A stretch of 64,000 nt of DNA from JAIWNK01 sp964453115 (GTDB lineage: Bacteria; Chloroflexota; Anaerolineae; Anaerolineales; Anaerolineaceae). Location: the NCBI GenBank assembly GCA_964453115.1, contig CAYVRT010000001.1:124001-188000 (forward strand), read 5' to 3'. A program made the translations under genes and the position numbers. Shown here one piece after another: positions 1 through 8,516 of this stretch (position 1 is its first letter; every line of letters starts with the position of its first letter). The notes below the pieces were generated by a model, which saw only the letters and a program-made list of their open reading frames with translations, was not told where the DNA came from and did not search any database.

Positions 1-1058
1 GGGAGGCACGGCAAATTGCCGAGGAACTGGGTGGAAGGGCCGTGATTAAGGCCCAGGTGCTGGTGGGCGGACGGGGCAAGGCGGGTGGGATCCGGCTGGC
101 GCGCACACCAGAGGAGGCTGAGACATTGGCGGATCACATTCTGGCGATGAAGATTAAGGGGTTGCCAGTGCGGCAGGTGTTGGTGGATGAAACTGTGGGA
201 ATTTTGCAGGAAATTTATCTTGGCATTACCAATGACCGAACGGCACATTGTCCGGTGATGATGGCTTCGGCTTCTGGTGGTGTGGATATTGAGGAAGTGG
301 CACGGCAGACGCCAGAAAAAATTCTAAGAATGCACATCAATCCGTTATTGGGGTTGATGGAGTATCAGGCGCGCGACCTGGCAGTTAACCTGGATTTGCC
401 AAAGGCACTGTGGGCAATATTTGGAAAAATTGTGCATGGATTATGGCTGGTCTATGCTTCAGGGGATGCAACTCTGGCGGAAATTAATCCATTGGTTATT
501 ACAACCGATCAGCGTCTGGTGGCGCTGGATGGGAAGATCATCCTGGATGATAATGCACTCTTTCGTCACCCGGATCTGGAGGCGCTGCGCGATGTGGAGG
601 AAGATGCGGCAGCCGAGATTGAGGCGCGGGCGCACGGACTGGCCTATATCCAACTGGAGGGAGAAATTGGTTGCATGGTGAATGGCGCCGGGTTGGCAAT
701 GGCAACAATGGATATTATCCAGTTGTTTGGCGGGCATCCGGCTAATTTTTTGGATATTGGCGGTGGTGCCGGGGCAGATAAGGTTGCGGCAGCGATGCGC
801 ATCATTTTGGGCGATCCAAACGTGCGCGTGGTGTTGATTAATATTTTTGGCGGAATCACGCGTTGCGATGAAGTGGCGCGCGGTATTCTACAGGCGATTG
901 AGAAAGTGCAGCCGAAAGTGCCGATGGTGGTTCGGCTGGTGGGGACAAATGCGGTGGAAGGACGGCAATTATTGGCCGATGCACACATGCAAACAGCAGA
1001 GACCCTGGCAGAGGCCGCCCAAAAGGCGGTGGCATTGGTGCATGGAGGTGCGCAATGA
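1..1058 (+). CDS. sucC: Succinyl-CoA ligase (ADP-forming) beta subunit, 5' truncated
   Basis: Beta subunit of succinyl-CoA synthetase, which with SucD converts succinyl-CoA, ADP and phosphate to succinate, CoA and ATP in the TCA cycle. The frame is open from base 3, and the residues before the GTG at 42 (IAEELGGRAV) already match the family, so the true start lies upstream of the window, with about 35-40 residues missing. The ATP-grasp lysine/glycine segment KAQVLVGGRGKAGG begins near base 45. The CoA-ligase half carries GCMVNGAGLAMATMD and NIFGGITRCDEVA, the usual nucleotide and phosphohistidine contact segments. The stop overlaps the sucD start by 4 nt (ATGA), so the pair is translationally coupled. 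Confidence 0.96.
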   Translation, partial: EARQIAEELGGRAVIKAQVLVGGRGKAGGIRLARTPEEAETLADHILAMKIKGLPVRQVLVDETVGILQEIYLGITNDRTAHCPVMMASASGGVDIEEVARQTPEKILRMHINPLLGLMEYQARDLAVNLDLPKALWAIFGKIVHGLWLVYASGDATLAEINPLVITTDQRLVALDGKIILDDNALFRHPDLEALRDVEEDAAAEIEARAHGLAYIQLEGEIGCMVNGAGLAMATMDIIQLFGGHPANFLDIGGGAGADKVAAAMRIILGDPNVRVVLINIFGGITRCDEVARGILQAIEKVQPKVPMVVRLVGTNAVEGRQLLADAHMQTAETLAEAAQKAVALVHGGAQ

Positions 1059-1921
1059 GTATTTTGATCAATAAGTCTACGCGGCTATTGGTGCAGGGGG
1101 TAACCGGGCGCGAGGGTCAATTCCATGCGGCGCAAATGCTGGCCTATGGCACGAATGTGGTGGCGGGGGTGACGCCGGGGCGTGGCGGTGAGTGGGTATT
1201 GGATGGCAAGGTGCCGGTGTTTGATTCGGTGCGCGGGGCGGTGGAAACGACGGGCGCAAATACAAGCGTTATCTTTGTTCCGGCGCGTTTTGTTGCCGAT
1301 GCAATCATTGAAGCGGCGGATGCTGGCATTGATCTGGTGGTGTGTATTACCGAGGGGGTGCCAGTTCAGGATATGATGAGAGTGCAAACCTATCTTTCCA
1401 ATCGTTCGGTGCGCTTGGTGGGGCCAAATTGCCCGGGGATTTTGACGCCTGGCGAATGCAAAGTGGGCATCATTCCGGGCGCGATTGCCATTCCGGGCGG
1501 GGTGGGGGTTGTTTCGCGATCTGGAACGCTGACCTATGAGGTGTTATATGCATTGAAGGTGGCCGGAATGGGCGCAAGTAGCTGTGTTGGGATTGGCGGC
1601 GACCCTGTGAATGGGACAAATTTTATGGATGTCTTGCGCTTGTTTGAGGCCGACCCATATACGGATGAGGTGGTGTTGATTGGAGAAATTGGCGGTTCGG
1701 ATGAGGAAAAGGCTGCCGATTTGATTTCACAATATATGACCAAGCCGGTAGTGGCGTTCATTGCCGGACAAACTGCGCCGCCTGGGAAGCGCATGGGGCA
1801 CGCGGGGGCAATTATTGAGGGGGGCAGCGGAACAGCCGCCGAGAAAATAGCTGCTTTGCAGGCTGCTGGTGTTCGGCTGGCGCGTCACCCTGAGGAAATC
1901 CCCGGATTGTTGAGAAAGTAA
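1055..1921 (+). CDS. sucD: Succinyl-CoA ligase (ADP-forming) alpha subunit
   Basis: Alpha subunit of succinyl-CoA synthetase. It binds CoA and carries the phosphorylated active-site histidine. At 288 aa it is the normal family length. The N-terminal CoA-binding Rossmann segment reads LLVQGVTGREGQFH. The middle has GPNCPGILTPGE and SRSGTLTYE, and the catalytic histidine is H249 in GHAGAIIEGGSGTA. The ATG overlaps the sucC stop by 4 nt. A strong inverted repeat 25 nt after the stop separates it from the convergent acyl carrier protein gene. Identification is certain from these motifs and the gene pairing. Confidence 0.97.
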   Translation: MSILINKSTRLLVQGVTGREGQFHAAQMLAYGTNVVAGVTPGRGGEWVLDGKVPVFDSVRGAVETTGANTSVIFVPARFVADAIIEAADAGIDLVVCITEGVPVQDMMRVQTYLSNRSVRLVGPNCPGILTPGECKVGIIPGAIAIPGGVGVVSRSGTLTYEVLYALKVAGMGASSCVGIGGDPVNGTNFMDVLRLFEADPYTDEVVLIGEIGGSDEEKAADLISQYMTKPVVAFIAGQTAPPGKRMGHAGAIIEGGSGTAAEKIAALQAAGVRLARHPEEIPGLLRK

Positions 1922-1945
1922 TCGGAAAGCGATAACAGAAATAAT

Positions 1946-1978
1946 GGGAGCTGCTCAGCTTTGTTTCGAGCAGCTCCC
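1946..1978. terminator. Bidirectional terminator between sucD and acpP
   Basis: A perfect 11-bp inverted repeat (GGGAGCTGCTC at 1946-1956, its complement at 1968-1978) with an 11-nt loop lies between the convergent sucD and acpP stops. A T-rich stretch follows on the + side (1981-1990). It probably ends transcription from both directions. Confidence 0.75.
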
Positions 1979-1989
1979 TACGTTTCTTT

Positions 1990-2226
1990 TCAGGCCTTGT
2001 GTTCGGTGATGTATTTTACCGCGTCCTGAACGCTTTTGATTTGACGGGCATCTTCATCGGGGATGGTGATGCCAAACTTTTCGCTCAGACCATCAATCAA
2101 AAAGAACTGATCCATTGAGTCAGCTTTGAGGTCTTCGATGAATCGGGTTTCGGGCTTAATTTCTTGCGGATCAACTTTAAGTACCTCGGCGGTGAGGGCC
2201 TGCACTTGCTCGAAATAGTCAGCCAT
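1990..2226 (-). CDS. acpP: Acyl carrier protein
   Basis: Small acidic carrier (78 aa) that holds growing fatty acyl chains on a 4'-phosphopantetheine arm. The attachment serine is S37 in the ADSMD motif; the common form is DSLD, so Leu is replaced by Met here. The ATG at 2226 is chosen over upstream in-frame codons because AGGAGG lies 7 nt before it, and because MADYFEQV begins the family fold. The rest (FGITIPDEDARQIKSVQDAV) is typical of helices 3 and 4. It stands alone, without fab genes nearby, and has its own promoter at 2261-2288. Confidence 0.93.
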   Translation of the reverse strand: MADYFEQVQALTAEVLKVDPQEIKPETRFIEDLKADSMDQFFLIDGLSEKFGITIPDEDARQIKSVQDAVKYITEHKA

Positions 2227-2260
2227 TGGCTTCCTCCTGGGATAAGATAGAACTGATGAT

Positions 2261-2288
2261 ATTGTATCTTGCCTGTGGCCTGTGTCAA
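2261..2288 (-). promoter_or_regulatory. acpP promoter
   Basis: On the - strand TTGACA (2288-2283) is followed after 16 nt by TACAAT (2266-2261). Transcription would begin about 2254, giving a leader of roughly 28 nt with a strong Shine-Dalgarno. Match to sigma-70-type consensus is by eye. Confidence 0.65.
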
Positions 2289-2402
2289 GGGGGGTAGAAC
2301 CCATGTTTGGATGCGACGTTTTGCGAACATTGTACATTGCCGCGACAGGGAGGTGGAAAATTTGGTATACTCTCGGTACACTGCAAAGAAAGATGAGGTT
2401 GT

Positions 2403-3431
2403 ATGGAAAATCCGGCTACTGTATCACGAAAGAATGATCACTTGCGCATTAATCTTGAGGAAGATGTGCGGTCGGGGCTAACAACGGGCCTGGAGCGCTA
2501 TCACTTCATTCATCAGGCTTTGCCTGAGGTTGATTTGGATGCTGTGCAGCTGGAGCAGACCTTGTTCGGGCGCCTGGTTGAGGCGCCGATTTTGATTTCT
2601 TCAATGACGGGGGGTTCGGAGCAGGCCGGTGTGTTGAATCGCCGTCTGGCTGAGGCAGCACAGGCGACTGGCGTGGCGCTAGGACTTGGTTCGATGCGCG
2701 CCGCGTTGGAATATCCTGAGCAGGCCGAGACGTTTCGGGTGCGTTCTCTGGCGCCTGATGTGCTATTGCTGGCGAACTTGGGCGCAGTGCAGTTGAATTA
2801 TGGGGTGGGGGTGGAAGATTGCCGCCGGTTGGTGGACCTGGCCGAGGCTGATGGGTTAATTTTGCACCTCAATCCATTGCAGGAGGCATTGCAACCGGAA
2901 GGTGATACGCGCTTTGGTGGCTTATTGCAGAAGATTGAGCAAGTGTGTCACAACTTGAATGTGCCAGTGATTGTTAAGGAGGTGGGATGGGGGATTTCGG
3001 AAAAGACGGCTCGTCAGCTTGCCGATGCTGGCGTGGCGGCGATTGATGTGGCCGGTGCTGGTGGCACTTCCTGGTCGCAGGTTGAGATGTATCGGATCCG
3101 CAATCCGTTGCAGGCACAGGTTGCGGCAGCCTTTCGCAACTGGGGGATTGGCACTGCCGAGTCGTTGAAGATGGTGCGGCGGGCTGCGCCTGGGATGCGT
3201 TTGTTTGCTTCGGGGGGGCTGCGTGGTGGTGTGGATATTGCCAAGAGCGTGGCGCTGGGGGCGGTTTTGGGTGGAATGGCGGGACCATTCTTGAAAGCTG
3301 CGGTGCAATCTACTCAGGCGGTGGTAGAATGGATTGATGCAGTGCAACGTGAAATTCAGGTTGTGATGTTTGTGGCTGGGGCAGCAAATTTGACTGAGCT
3401 TCAGCAGACCCCTTTGCTTCGGGAGGAATGA
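2403..3431 (+). CDS. fni: Isopentenyl-diphosphate delta-isomerase, type 2 (FMN-dependent)
   Basis: Interconverts isopentenyl and dimethylallyl diphosphate using FMN and NADPH, supplying the primer for the next gene. The protein (342 aa) starts with the family signature RKNDHLRI near residue 9, then has ISSMTGG, LGLGSMRAAL, LLANLGAVQLNYG, the substrate segment LHLNPLQEALQPEGD, VKEVGWGIS, and the phosphate-binding glycines AGGTSW and ASGGLRGGVDIAKSVALGA. GATGAGG lies just before the ATG. The prenyl synthase gene follows after 1 nt, so the two are co-translated. This is the type 2 enzyme, unrelated to the metal-dependent type 1. Confidence 0.96.
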   Translation: MENPATVSRKNDHLRINLEEDVRSGLTTGLERYHFIHQALPEVDLDAVQLEQTLFGRLVEAPILISSMTGGSEQAGVLNRRLAEAAQATGVALGLGSMRAALEYPEQAETFRVRSLAPDVLLLANLGAVQLNYGVGVEDCRRLVDLAEADGLILHLNPLQEALQPEGDTRFGGLLQKIEQVCHNLNVPVIVKEVGWGISEKTARQLADAGVAAIDVAGAGGTSWSQVEMYRIRNPLQAQVAAAFRNWGIGTAESLKMVRRAAPGMRLFASGGLRGGVDIAKSVALGAVLGGMAGPFLKAAVQSTQAVVEWIDAVQREIQVVMFVAGAANLTELQQTPLLREE

Positions 3432-3432
3432 G

Positions 3433-4446
3433 ATGGACTTAACGATGTGGATGAAAACTTTTCGTCCGGCAGTGGAGGAGGAACTCCACCATGCCTGGAA
3501 TACGCTCGTGCCGCAACGGTATGATGGGCTGCGCGAGATGATGGCTTATCATCTCGGTTGGGAGGGGGAAGGCAGCGGCCCGGAAGCACAGGGCAAACGT
3601 ATCCGCCCTGTGTTGGTTTTGCTGGCGGCTGCGGCAAGCGGTGCGGAATGGCGGGTGGCATTGCCTGCGGCAGCGGGTGTGGAATTGTTACATAATTTTT
3701 CGCTGATTCACGATGATATTGAAGATAACAGTGATTTCCGTCGTGGACGGCTAACTGTGTGGAAAAAATGGGGTTTGGCACAGGCAATCAATACGGGGGA
3801 CGCGATGTTTGCCATGGCGCCGTTGGCGGTTATGCGTCTGCAAGAGACGGTGAGTGAGCGGGCGGCTTTTTCTGGCGCTCGGCGTCTGATGCAGGCTTGC
3901 ATGGAACTGACGGCCGGGCAATACCTTGATATTTCCTATGAGACGCAGCGCAGCTTGCCGCTGGATGCCTATTGGCCGATGGTGCAGGGCAAAACGGCTG
4001 CGTTGCTGGCAGCTTGTGCGGAACTGGGGGCGATTGCCGCACAGGCGGACGAACGCAGGGCCGCATTTTCGCGTTTTGGCAATGCGCTTGGGCTGGCTTT
4101 CCAGGCGTTGGATGATGTGTTGGGGATTTGGGGAGACTCGGCCCTGACGGGAAAATCGGCGGAGAGCGACCTGGTGACGGGAAAGAAGACGCTGCCAGTT
4201 TTGTTTGGCCTGCAGAAAGGTGGGCAGTTTGCCCGGCGTTGGATGTCGGGCGAGGCGATTGCGGTGGAAGAGGTGCCGCAACTGGCAGCCTGGTTGGAGG
4301 ATGATGGCGCCCGCGCGAATACACTGACTGAAGCAGATCGTTATACGCGCGAGGCGTTGAGCGCATTAGACGAGGCGGCATTGCCAAATGATGCTGGAGC
4401 TGCTTTGTATGAGCTATCGGCGCAATTGTTGAAACGCACGTATTAA
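3433..4446 (+). CDS. Polyprenyl (geranylgeranyl-type) diphosphate synthase
   Basis: Trans-prenyltransferase that condenses isopentenyl diphosphate with allylic diphosphates. The first aspartate-rich motif is DDIED at residues 94-98 (preceded by NFSLIH), and the second is DDVLGIWGD near residue 227. KRIRPVL near residue 55 is the diphosphate-binding region. At 337 aa it fits the short-chain (C15-C20) family. Chain length cannot be fixed by eye. It follows fni by 1 nt and precedes folE by 20 nt, an isoprenoid pair that probably feeds carotenoids, quinones or undecaprenyl carriers. Confidence 0.92.
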   Translation: MDLTMWMKTFRPAVEEELHHAWNTLVPQRYDGLREMMAYHLGWEGEGSGPEAQGKRIRPVLVLLAAAASGAEWRVALPAAAGVELLHNFSLIHDDIEDNSDFRRGRLTVWKKWGLAQAINTGDAMFAMAPLAVMRLQETVSERAAFSGARRLMQACMELTAGQYLDISYETQRSLPLDAYWPMVQGKTAALLAACAELGAIAAQADERRAAFSRFGNALGLAFQALDDVLGIWGDSALTGKSAESDLVTGKKTLPVLFGLQKGGQFARRWMSGEAIAVEEVPQLAAWLEDDGARANTLTEADRYTREALSALDEAALPNDAGAALYELSAQLLKRTY

Positions 4447-4466
4447 CCAATCAAATAAGGAGCGAC

Positions 4467-5102
4467 ATGATGGACGAGAAAGTGGCAGTATATGATGCGG
4501 CTGAGCTGCTGATGGATAGTGAGATGGATCTGGATGTGGTGCGTCAGTCGGTTGAACGCATGTTGGCGGCGTTTGGTGAGGACCCCAAACGAGAAGGTTT
4601 GCAGCGCACGCCCGAGCGCGTGGCAAAGGCCTATGAAGAATTGCTGGCCGGCTATCGCACCGATCCGGTGGCGCTGGTCAATGAAGCCTTGTTTGAGGTG
4701 GAGTATGATGAAATGGTGGTGGTGCGCGATATTGAGTTTTATAGCTTATGCGAGCATCACATGTTGCCCTTCATTGGGCGGGCGCATGTTGCCTATATTC
4801 CCAATGGACGGGTGATTGGGCTTTCTAAAATTCCTCGCATTACGGATATGTTTGCCCGGCGTTTGCAGGTGCAGGAGCGGATGACACGGCAGATTGCCGA
4901 TTTCTTGAACGAATTATTGCACCCGCGCGGGGTAGCAGTGGTGGTGGAAGCCTTGCATTTGTGTTCCATGATCCGCGGGGTGAAGAAACACGACTCGCGT
5001 ATGACGACTTCGACGATGTTGGGCGCCTTCCGCACCGATTTGGCCTTGCGAATGGAGTTCCTCGATAATATTTCGCGTAGCGCTGAGCCATTGCATTTCT
5101 AG
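4467..5102 (+). CDS. folE: GTP cyclohydrolase I
   Basis: First enzyme of folate/pterin synthesis: GTP to 7,8-dihydroneopterin triphosphate and formate. The zinc ligands are visible in CEHHMLPF and in the later LCSMIRG. IPRITDMFARRLQVQERMT and the C-terminal segment KKHDSRMTTSTMLG are diagnostic. At 211 aa it has the usual length. Start: ATG after AAGGAGCGAC; a second ATG follows directly. It closes the fni-prenyl synthase-folE operon, and an intrinsic terminator follows. Later pathway steps folB and folK are encoded on the - strand 2 kb away. Confidence 0.97.
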   Translation: MMDEKVAVYDAAELLMDSEMDLDVVRQSVERMLAAFGEDPKREGLQRTPERVAKAYEELLAGYRTDPVALVNEALFEVEYDEMVVVRDIEFYSLCEHHMLPFIGRAHVAYIPNGRVIGLSKIPRITDMFARRLQVQERMTRQIADFLNELLHPRGVAVVVEALHLCSMIRGVKKHDSRMTTSTMLGAFRTDLALRMEFLDNISRSAEPLHF

Positions 5103-5122
5103 TTCATCCAGTAATCCATCAT

Positions 5123-5163
5123 ACCATCCTCAATGGGGAAATGCCCGGCGAGGATGGTTTTAT
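5123..5163 (+). terminator. Terminator after folE
   Basis: Inverted repeat ACCATCCTC (5123-5131) / GAGGATGGT (5150-5158), 18-nt loop, followed directly by a T-rich run. It ends the fni-folE operon before the next gene's own -10 (TATAAT, 5179-5184). Confidence 0.7.
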
Positions 5164-5225
5164 TTTCTGAACATGGTCTATAATTTAAGTCATGAATTGG
5201 TTTGATTTGAATCCCGGAGGTAGAA

Positions 5226-6929
5226 ATGAAACGCAATTTTCGGCTTTTTTGGCGGAGCATCGCCGCAGTTTTGTTCGTCATGGGTGGCTGGGCGTGGTAT
5301 GTGCCTGAAGTTCAGGCCGATGCCAATCATTTTGGGGTTTTCTACGAGACTTTTGCAGCAGGAGCAGCATTTAATTGCGCGATTCGGACGGATGGGACTG
5401 TGGCTTGTTGGGGCTATAATGGCGAAGGACAAACATCTCCAGCAACAGGCACGTTTCGACAACTGGGGGCGGGTCAGCGACATGTCTGCGGCGTGAAAAG
5501 TGATGGGACGCTGGCGTGTTGGGGGTGGAATTTCTTTGGACAATCTACTGTGCCAGCAGGCACTTTTTTGCAGGTAGCGGGCGGATATGGTCATACCTGT
5601 GCGATTCAATCGAACGGCAGTGTGAGTTGTTGGGGGTTGAATAGTTCCGGGCAGGCAACTGCACCAACTGGAGCATTTCGGCAAATTACAGCCGGGATTT
5701 ATCATTCGTGTGGCATTAAAACGGATGGCACACTGGTGTGCTGGGGGGAAAATGCTGATGGGCAGTCTAGCCCGCCACCTGGCACCTTTGTTCAGGTCAG
5801 CGCTGGAGATTATCATAACTGTGCAGTGAAAGACGACCGCTCGGTGGTGTGTTGGGGCAACAATGTGGATGGGCAATCTACTGCACCTGATGGGAAGTTT
5901 CTGCATGTGAGTGGCGGGCAGGGGCACACTTGCGGGCTTCATTCGGATGGCTGGATTGACTGTTGGGGGAAGAATGCGGATGGTCAGTCGAATGAGCCTG
6001 ATGGACGATTTGCGCTGGTGCGCGCTGGTGATTACCATACCTGTGGCGTCCGTTCCAATAGTCAGGTGGTGTGTTGGGGGCGGGCAACCAATGGACAAGC
6101 AACTCCACCAGCCGGTTTATTTGTGCATGCCGATCGTCCGCAGTTGACTTCTGGTTGGACTAGTAATTGTTTGGTAAAAGACAGCGGGCGCGTGTTTTGT
6201 TGGGGCGAGAATGATTATGGGCAATCTGTGGATCCACAAGGGATGTTTACGCAGGTTGCTGTTCAGAATTTGCATGCGTGTGGTTTGCGGGATGATGGCT
6301 CTGCTGACTGCTGGGGAATTAATGTATATGGGCAGTCAGAACCACCGCTTGGGACATTCCTACAAGTTGGTTCCGGTAACCGGCATAGCTGTGGGATTCG
6401 GCCGAATGGGACAATTACTTGCTGGGGAGATGATACCTATGGGCAGGCATCTCCGCCATCAGGCACGTTTGTTCAGTTGAGCGTGGGATATTCTCACAAT
6501 TGTGCCATTAAAGCGGATGGAACATTGATTTGTTGGGGAACAAACATCAGCGGGCAGTGCAATGCGCCAACGGGTACGTTTTTGCAGGTTTCAGTGGCGG
6601 ATTACTCTTCTTGTGGTTTGAAGAGCGATGGTTCGGCTGTTTGCTGGGGAAATTTTTATAACGGTATTGAGCCGCCGAGTGGACAGTTTACTCAATTGGG
6701 AATCGGGTATGGCAATGCTTGTGCGGTGCGTAATACGGGAGAAGGGGTATGTTGGGGAGATGATCGTTATGGTCAGTCGAGTGTTCCAGAAGGGCGCTAT
6801 TTGGCTGTGGATGGTGGTGGAAGGCACGCCTGCGCAATTCGTGAGGATGGTAGCCTAACCTGCTGGGGAGATAATACCTGGGGACAAATGGCCTTCCAAT
6901 TCCTGTTTATGCCTGGGGTTGCGAAGTAG
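5226..6929 (+). CDS. Secreted RCC1-like repeat protein (14 CWG repeats)
   Basis: Predicted exported beta-propeller-type protein, 567 aa. A signal peptide is seen at residues 1-32 (basic start, hydrophobic core, cut near VQADA). The rest is 14 repeats of about 38 residues, each of the form C-x-(I/V/L)-x-(S/T/D)-(D/N)-G-(T/S)-(V/L)-x-CWG-x-(N)-x-x-GQ. This is the RCC1/BLIP-II type of repeat. Every unit has two cysteines about 11 residues apart, so intra-repeat disulfides are likely outside the cell. No catalytic motif or sorting signal was seen. GGAGG precedes the ATG and TATAAT lies at 5179-5184. It is transcribed alone. Ligand or partner is unknown. Confidence 0.9.
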   Translation: MKRNFRLFWRSIAAVLFVMGGWAWYVPEVQADANHFGVFYETFAAGAAFNCAIRTDGTVACWGYNGEGQTSPATGTFRQLGAGQRHVCGVKSDGTLACWGWNFFGQSTVPAGTFLQVAGGYGHTCAIQSNGSVSCWGLNSSGQATAPTGAFRQITAGIYHSCGIKTDGTLVCWGENADGQSSPPPGTFVQVSAGDYHNCAVKDDRSVVCWGNNVDGQSTAPDGKFLHVSGGQGHTCGLHSDGWIDCWGKNADGQSNEPDGRFALVRAGDYHTCGVRSNSQVVCWGRATNGQATPPAGLFVHADRPQLTSGWTSNCLVKDSGRVFCWGENDYGQSVDPQGMFTQVAVQNLHACGLRDDGSADCWGINVYGQSEPPLGTFLQVGSGNRHSCGIRPNGTITCWGDDTYGQASPPSGTFVQLSVGYSHNCAIKADGTLICWGTNISGQCNAPTGTFLQVSVADYSSCGLKSDGSAVCWGNFYNGIEPPSGQFTQLGIGYGNACAVRNTGEGVCWGDDRYGQSSVPEGRYLAVDGGGRHACAIREDGSLTCWGDNTWGQMAFQFLFMPGVAK

Positions 6930-6935
6930 GGGTTG

Positions 6936-7421
6936 TTAGGGGCAGATGTGAATATGAGGTAGTGATTGAGCGCCTGAGCTGGGCAGAATGCGTTGTGCAA
7001 AATCGGCCAGGCGCTCACCTGTTTGTGGGTGAGGCAGGTTGGGGAGCAGTTCGGCAATTGGCAGGGCGATGAAGGCGCGTTGCCAGAGGGCAGAATCTAT
7101 AACCTGACCATCAAAAACAATGATGTCAATATCCAGGGTGCGCGGGGCGTTTTTATCGGCTGTGCGCACGCGGCCAAAACGGGCTTCGAGTGGGCGAAGC
7201 AATTGAGCTTTCATTGGCTCGGCTTCCAGGGGGGTATCCATTTCGGCTGCCAGGTTGAGGAAGTTTGGCGCACCTGGGCTGTCAATTGGCAGGGTTTCCC
7301 AGGTGGTGGAGACGCGCCGCAATGAACAGCAGGCGCAAAGCTCATCGAGAGCACAGCGCAGGTTTTCTTCTGGCCGGATATTGGAACCAAATAGCAGGAT
7401 GGCGGTGTGCATGTCAGGCAT
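6936..7421 (-). CDS. folK: 2-amino-4-hydroxy-6-hydroxymethyldihydropteridine diphosphokinase
   Basis: Transfers diphosphate from ATP to 6-hydroxymethyl-dihydropterin, the step after FolB. Seen: AILLFGSNIRPEENL at the N-terminus (family GSN motif), YRR-like region replaced by RRVSTTWET, FLNLAAEMDT, and the ATP/metal site APRTLDIDIIVFDG. The last segment HPQTGERLADF ends the domain. Two starts are possible: ATG at 7421 (overlapping folB by 8 nt) and ATG at 7412, one base after the folB stop. Neither has a clear Shine-Dalgarno, as expected for coupled translation. 158-161 aa is normal. Confidence 0.92.
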   Translation of the reverse strand: MPDMHTAILLFGSNIRPEENLRCALDELCACCSLRRVSTTWETLPIDSPGAPNFLNLAAEMDTPLEAEPMKAQLLRPLEARFGRVRTADKNAPRTLDIDIIVFDGQVIDSALWQRAFIALPIAELLPNLPHPQTGERLADFAQRILPSSGAQSLPHIHICP

Positions 7422-7776
7422 TGGGTGGTGGGCGGCGTTCAATTTGAGCGCCAACCGAACGGGCAAAGCGTACGGCGCCTGGTTTTTCAACAGTCACGCG
7501 CACGCCCTGGGCATTGGGCTCGGCCAGGACGATGGCGGCGATGTCATTGGCGAGTGCCTCAACGGTGTAGCGGCCTGCCTTTTCTACATGGGCAATGACT
7601 TTCTTGGCAACTGTGCGGTAATTGACACAGTCGTTAATATGATCGCTTTGGGCGGCTTTGCTGGTATCGGCATAGATGATGATGTTAATCAGAATATCTT
7701 GCGGTTGTGATCGCTCAACATCCGAGATGCCAATCACGCCGCGTACGAGCAGGTCTTTGATTAAAATTTCGTCCAT
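7414..7776 (-). CDS. folB: Dihydroneopterin aldolase
   Basis: Cleaves 7,8-dihydroneopterin to 6-hydroxymethyl-dihydropterin and glycolaldehyde. The protein (120 aa) begins IKDLLVRGVIGISDVER, matching the family's LRGIHGVxxxER start. It continues with the strand DILINIIIYAD, NDCVNYRTVAKKV, the catalytic/pterin region YTVEALANDIA, and VTVEKPGAVRFARSVG. AAGGAG lies 8 nt before the ATG. It sits between the PTR1-like reductase (14-nt gap) and folK (coupled), giving a pterin sub-operon. Confidence 0.94.
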   Translation of the reverse strand: MDEILIKDLLVRGVIGISDVERSQPQDILINIIIYADTSKAAQSDHINDCVNYRTVAKKVIAHVEKAGRYTVEALANDIAAIVLAEPNAQGVRVTVEKPGAVRFARSVGAQIERRPPPNA

Positions 7777-7790
7777 ATTGAAGCTCCTTA

Positions 7791-8516
7791 TTAGAGAAGG
7801 TGTCTTCCACCATCCAGGTGGATAATTTCGCCGGTGATATAGGTTGGGCCATTGAGCAGGAAGAGAGCCGATTGTGAGACCTCTTCCAGGCTGGCCCAGC
7901 GTTCCGCGGGGACAAATTGTAAGGCCTGGTTACTATCGCCACCATCGCTGGGAGGCAGAATGGCACCTAGCGCCAGGCCATTGACGGTGATGCGTGGGGC
8001 AAGGGCAACTGCCAGTGAACGGGTGAGGGCTGCTAGAGCGGCTTTGCTGATGGTGTAGGGAAAGTGATCGGCAGCGGGGCGCAGGGCGCGCCAATCCAAA
8101 ATGGTGAGAATGCGCCCAGTGGCTTCGGTGGGGAGGTGGGCAGCAAAGGCTTGGCTGATGAGAAATGGGGCTGTGAGGTTGATATCCAGGTGCTGTTGCC
8201 AAGCGGTGAGTGATGTTTCGGCCAGGCTGAGCGGCTCAAAGATGGCCGCATTATGAATGATTGCGTTCACAGGGGCGCATTGCCAGGCACAGGAAACGAG
8301 TTGTGCAGCCTGGGAGGGGGTGCGAAAATCGGCTTGCAGTATCCAGGCTTTTCGTCCGAGCTGTTCAATGTCTGTGGCAGTTTTTTGTGCCTGGGCAGGG
8401 GATTGGCTGTGATGGAGGATGATATTGGCGCCCGCCTGGGCCAGTGCCAGGGCCAGGTGTTGGCCAATGCGCCGTGCGCCGCCGGTGATGAGGATGGTTT
8501 GTCCGGTGAGGGTCAT
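7791..8516 (-). CDS. folM: PTR1/FolM-like short-chain reductase (probable dihydropterin/dihydrofolate reductase)
   Basis: SDR-family NAD(P)H enzyme of 241 aa. The cofactor motif is TGGARRIG (residues 11-18), where the Arg pair is typical of pteridine reductases. The usual catalytic Ser is replaced by Asp (D141), 13 residues before Y154 of YTISK (K158). This Asp-Tyr-Lys arrangement is that of PTR1/FolM, which reduce pterins and dihydrofolate. Its place directly before folB and folK supports a role in folate or tetrahydropterin reduction. The ATG at 8516 overlaps the lgt stop (ATGA). A general SDR with another substrate cannot be excluded. Confidence 0.78.
   Translation of the reverse strand: MTLTGQTILITGGARRIGQHLALALAQAGANIILHHSQSPAQAQKTATDIEQLGRKAWILQADFRTPSQAAQLVSCAWQCAPVNAIIHNAAIFEPLSLAETSLTAWQQHLDINLTAPFLISQAFAAHLPTEATGRILTILDWRALRPAADHFPYTISKAALAALTRSLAVALAPRITVNGLALGAILPPSDGGDSNQALQFVPAERWASLEEVSQSALFLLNGPTYITGEIIHLDGGRHLL

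Noticed and set aside
42..44. GTG at base 42 as the sucC start
   Set aside because: The frame is open and family-like upstream to the window edge, so the gene is truncated by the window.
3751..4450. Two overlapping - strand frames opposite the prenyl synthase gene
   Set aside because: Both are shadows of a gene with clear DDxxD motifs; sequences are low complexity.
5340..6900. Regular repeats resembling a CRISPR or tandem array
   Set aside because: The period is about 114 bp, diverged at DNA level, and codes for RCC1-like protein repeats in one frame.
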